From the NCBI GenBank assembly GCA_963573385.1, contig CAUYLG010041578.1:1-64000 (forward strand): a stretch of DNA of 64,000 bases, given 5' to 3'. Positions within the stretch are counted from its first letter, which is position 1; each line of letters begins with the position of its first letter. Below are positions 58,678 through 64,000 of the stretch, piece by piece. The position numbers and the translations under genes were made by a program. The notes below the pieces were generated by a model. It worked only from the letters and a program-made list of their open reading frames with translations, ran no database searches and was not told where the DNA came from. The stretch is from Cacajao melanocephalus (Eukaryota > Chordata > Mammalia > Primates > Pitheciidae).

Positions 58678-58872
58678 CTGGGCAACGTGGTGAAACCCTG
58701 TCTCTACAAAAATACAAAAAGCTAGCAAGGCTCGGTGGCACACACCTGTAGTTCCCGTTACTCAGGAGGCTGAGCCAGGAGTATCAGCTGAGTCCAGGAG
58801 GTTGAGACTGCAGTGAGCTGTGACTGTACCACTGCACTGCAGCCTGGGTGACAGAATGAGACCCTGTCACAC
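58678..58872 (+). mobile_element. 5'-truncated Alu, sense
   Basis: Starts at CAGTCTGGGCAACGTGGTG and reaches the normal 3' end. Tail replaced by a CA microsatellite. AGAATC occurs on both sides, a possible TSD. Confidence 0.9.
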
Positions 58873-58905
58873 ACATGCGCACACACACACACACACACAC
58901 ACACA
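58868..58905. repeat. (CA)n microsatellite in Alu tail
   Basis: About 17 CA units with TGCG interruption near the start. It grew in the A-rich tail of the Alu before it. Confidence 0.95.
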
Positions 58906-59045
58906 GAATCCATATTAGTATCAGCAAACCCAGTTTTAGACATTCCTCTCAAAAATACCTTATTATTTCCTGCAGTAAACTAAGATGAATGTAAGAAGAA
59001 CAGCACATATCCACCTAAAAGGCATATTCTTTTCTTCAAGGTAGG

Positions 59046-59612
<567 letters not shown>

Positions 59613-59790
59613 ACAGAGCAAATGAGAGTGAATAGTAGTATTAAAAAGAATTTATAGTCATGTAATCAGACTCAGCCTCAGACATTCTTATCAAAAGTCC
59701 TTATTGCTTCTCAGAGTAAAGTAAGACAAACGCAAGGACAGCAAAATACATAACAAAGGCACATTCTTGCTAGAAAGAAAAAAAGATAAG

Positions 59791-60529
59791 AATATACTGC
59801 TTATTAAAGCTAATTTTAATTACCTTTTCATTCTTAAAATGTCAGTGGATTTACAAAATATGTAAATCCCTTTGGATAATGAGACATATTTGTGTATATT
59901 TGCCTTTTCAGAGCTTTTAATTACTATGAGATAAATGCTTATGAAAAATTACCTGGGTAGCTTTTTACTTTCTTTCTTTCTTTTTTAGTTTTTATTTTTA
60001 TTATTTTTTATTTATTTATTTAGTGTTTTACTTTCTATCCTCTAGATGGCTCCTATGTCTAGAGGAAAAAAAAAAGAGAAAAGAATCATTCCTTTAATTA
60101 GAGATAGTAATTAACAAAGAAGTTCATGATACTGGGTACAAGGACTGCAGAGCGATATAGGTATACACATATAGGATGTGATTTTTTGTTTGTAAATTTT
60201 TTTAAGTTGTGCAGTTCACTCATATAATAAATTTAATATAATGCATACTGCTTTATTTAGTATACTGACAATTATGCTTTAAAGCTATAGTTTAAAACTT
60301 TAAATTATTACCTATTTATATTTGTATGTCCGTGTATGTCTCAATGCATTCAAAAAAGGTATATATCCTTTACTACAATTTTTTATATAAATAATATACC
60401 AAAAGAATAAAATTAGAATGTAGGTCTTTTGTATGGAATGACTTACTGTATGCCTAGGTCAACAGGTTCCTTTTTGTCAACAAATTGTTCTACTGCTTTT
60501 TGTATTCTCTTCAACTATTCTCAGAGATT
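59791..60529. other. AT-rich unassigned stretch
   Basis: T-rich patch at 59965-60020. No gene or clear repeat. It could be further decayed proviral sequence upstream of the pol remnant. Confidence 0.35.
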
Positions 60530-62213
<1,684 letters not shown>

Positions 62214-62296
62214 CTGAAAACTTTCTTAAAGGAAAGTTGGACCCTGTGGTCTACCTGGGATCACCACCCTGCCACTCACCCACTCCTCCCCTTGGT

Positions 62297-62312
62297 GGGG
62301 AAGGGAGGAAAG
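62297..62312 (+). promoter_or_regulatory. Purine tract resembling a retroviral polypurine tract
   Basis: GGGGAAGGGAGGAAAG is followed at once by TG (62313), the layout of a 3' polypurine tract at the start of an LTR. It lies 0.55 kb after the ERV pol remnant. Purine tracts are common, so this is a weak call. Confidence 0.25.
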
Positions 62313-62547
62313 TGCAACAGAGCTCTCTGCCCACCCCAATCCCACCTCCTTTACCAGTGACCCAGTCACAGATTGCAAGTTTTATGCGCCCAGAATCCTG
62401 CAATTGAGTCCTTTTGGTATAAGTCATCCTCCCACTGGTCCCCAACGCATGCTCGCTATTATGCGGTACTGCCACTCTTGGCAAAGTTTGCAGAGTAGTC
62501 TCCGCCCCATACCCCCTACCCAGAATCTGCAGTGGGCAGGACTCACC

Positions 62548-62560
62548 GTTGCTAGGAAAC
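62548..62560. promoter_or_regulatory. X-box-like RFX site
   Basis: GTTGCTAGGAAAC is an imperfect palindrome close to the RFX consensus (GTTRCC, spacer, GGYAAC), a motif typical of promoters of ciliary genes. Seen only as sequence. Confidence 0.45.
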
Positions 62561-62698
62561 GCCCGCTGTAATCCCTTTGACCCTGTCGTGTGATGACCTT
62601 TGGGAAAAGCTCCCTGCCCAACTATTGAGCATGCACAGACTATTCCGGGTGCAACGGCTGCCAAATTGCTGTTCTCTAGGAGCCAGCGGTAGGGAGCC

Positions 62699-62734
62699 AT
62701 GGCAGCCCCAGGAGCGCCTGCTGCAGCGGCCTGA
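62699..62734 (+). CDS. Hypothetical 11-codon mini-ORF in strong Kozak context
   Basis: GGAGCCATGG gives a near-ideal start context. The frame encodes MAAPGAPAAAA and then a stop. Too short to assign a role. It would act as an upstream ORF if the CpG-rich segment is transcribed rightward. Confidence 0.15.
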   Translation: MAAPGAPAAAA

Positions 62735-62990
62735 CAAGGATTCGGGATTAACGGGGAGATGGGTTGCGCCCTCTTCTTTCCTCTATAGGAAGAACAACAC
62801 ATGGGGCAGGGTTGGAGGCTGAGCTAAAAACCAGATTCTCACCACCTGTTTCTTCAAGCAAGTGCGCTTGCGCTGGTCAGGCCCTCGGGCGCGCGTCTGG
62901 CTGAGGGGTGGTGCTGCAGAGCGAGGAGCGCACGCGCTCAGCGTCTCCATCTGCTGGCTGTGTGGTCCGTATTTTAGGGGTGGGTTAAAG

Positions 62991-63470
62991 TAGGTGCCGG
63001 CCTTGTAAAATATGAGCATATAAAATTAGGTCAACACTATCCAAAGGAGTTTCAAAAGGATGGTTGAAGAGTATGCAAAAAGCATTGAGAATTAACAGAA
63101 TAATTTGGTGACAAAAGGAACTTCTATTGATCTGGGCATAGAAATATTTAGTAAATTTACATAAAAGACCTAAATTCTAATTCATTCATTTGGCATATTA
63201 TTTATATAACAAATTGTAGTAAAACATCTGTTGATATTGCTTCTCTGTCTTTGGCTAAGATCAAGTGTAGGAACTTGATATACATTTATTTGTATGTATT
63301 TATGCACACACACATGTATGAACATAAAAACAGGTTTCTATTTAAAATACATTTATCCTCTGCATAGACTTGTATCTCTGCAATTTTCTACTTAGTTTAA
63401 TCAATATCTACATTAATTACTACCTTTAATTAAGTAATCAGTCTGGTTTTTTTTCTCTCTCTCTCTTTAG
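62991..63470. other. Unique AT-rich stretch ending in a splice-acceptor-like site
   Basis: No repeat recognised. Ends with a T8 run, (CT)n and TTTAG at 63447-63470, preceded by the branch-like TTTAATTAAG. Confidence 0.4.

Positions 63471-64000
<530 letters not shown>

Larger units (their letters stand above)
62400..62990. promoter_or_regulatory. Small CpG-rich segment, promoter-like
   Basis: By hand count about 31 CpGs in 560 bp with more than half G+C: roughly two thirds of the expected CpG frequency, against near absence in the unique DNA around it. Densest at 62870-62945 (GGGCGCGCGTCTGG, GCGCACGCGCTC). Contains an RFX/X-box-like site and a strong-Kozak ATG. Alternatives: an ERV LTR kept GC-rich, or the first exon of an unrecognised transcript. 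Direction undecided. Confidence 0.45.

Overview
The window is nuclear DNA from a primate, most likely human. The evidence is its repeat content: about 39 Alu copies or fragments (AluJ, AluS and AluY types), primate and older L1 pieces, THE1/MST/MLT1-type MaLR LTRs, MIR and L2 remnants, hAT-Charlie elements and ERV1 fragments. No intact protein-coding gene is visible. The longest open frames are Alu-derived, fall in low-complexity or hexamer DNA, or are fragments of decayed L1/ERV genes. The window reads as intergenic or deep intronic sequence with a dense, nested transposon record. Family names come from remembered consensus features and have not been checked with RepeatMasker.

Layout. 1-3.7 kb: an L1 ORF2 rearranged by 5' inversion, next to a broken DNA transposon that was later hit by an L1 3' end and an Alu. 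4-9 kb: an Alu cluster. 9-11.5 kb: largely unique, with a hairpin and possible conserved non-coding DNA. 12-15.4 kb: nested repeats (L1M holding an ERV1 LTR, itself holding an Alu). 15.5-50 kb: unique stretches alternating with MIR, L2, MLT1, MER5A/MER20-like and Alu copies. 50.3-56.65 kb: a very large decayed hexamer array. 56.8-59.8 kb: Alus and a three-copy tandem unit split by younger insertions. 60.5-61.7 kb: a decayed ERV pol segment (RNase H and integrase). 61.7-63 kb: a long polypyrimidine tract, an Alu, then a small CpG-rich segment with promoter-like features. The window ends inside an AluY-type element.

The outstanding object is the array at 50322-56647, about 5.3 kb after removing two insertions. 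Its period is 6 bp and its consensus is CTNACC, with all four bases frequent at N. On the other strand this is TNAGGG, covering canonical TTAGGG and the known human telomere variants TCAGGG and TGAGGG. It resembles a fossil of variant-rich proximal telomere DNA, or a telomere-like hexamer satellite. It is interrupted by an old L1M fragment and an MST-type LTR, so it predates both. Second in interest are the CpG-rich segment near 62.4-62.96 kb (X-box-like motif, strong-Kozak mini-ORF) and the tandem unit at 58.4-59.8 kb.
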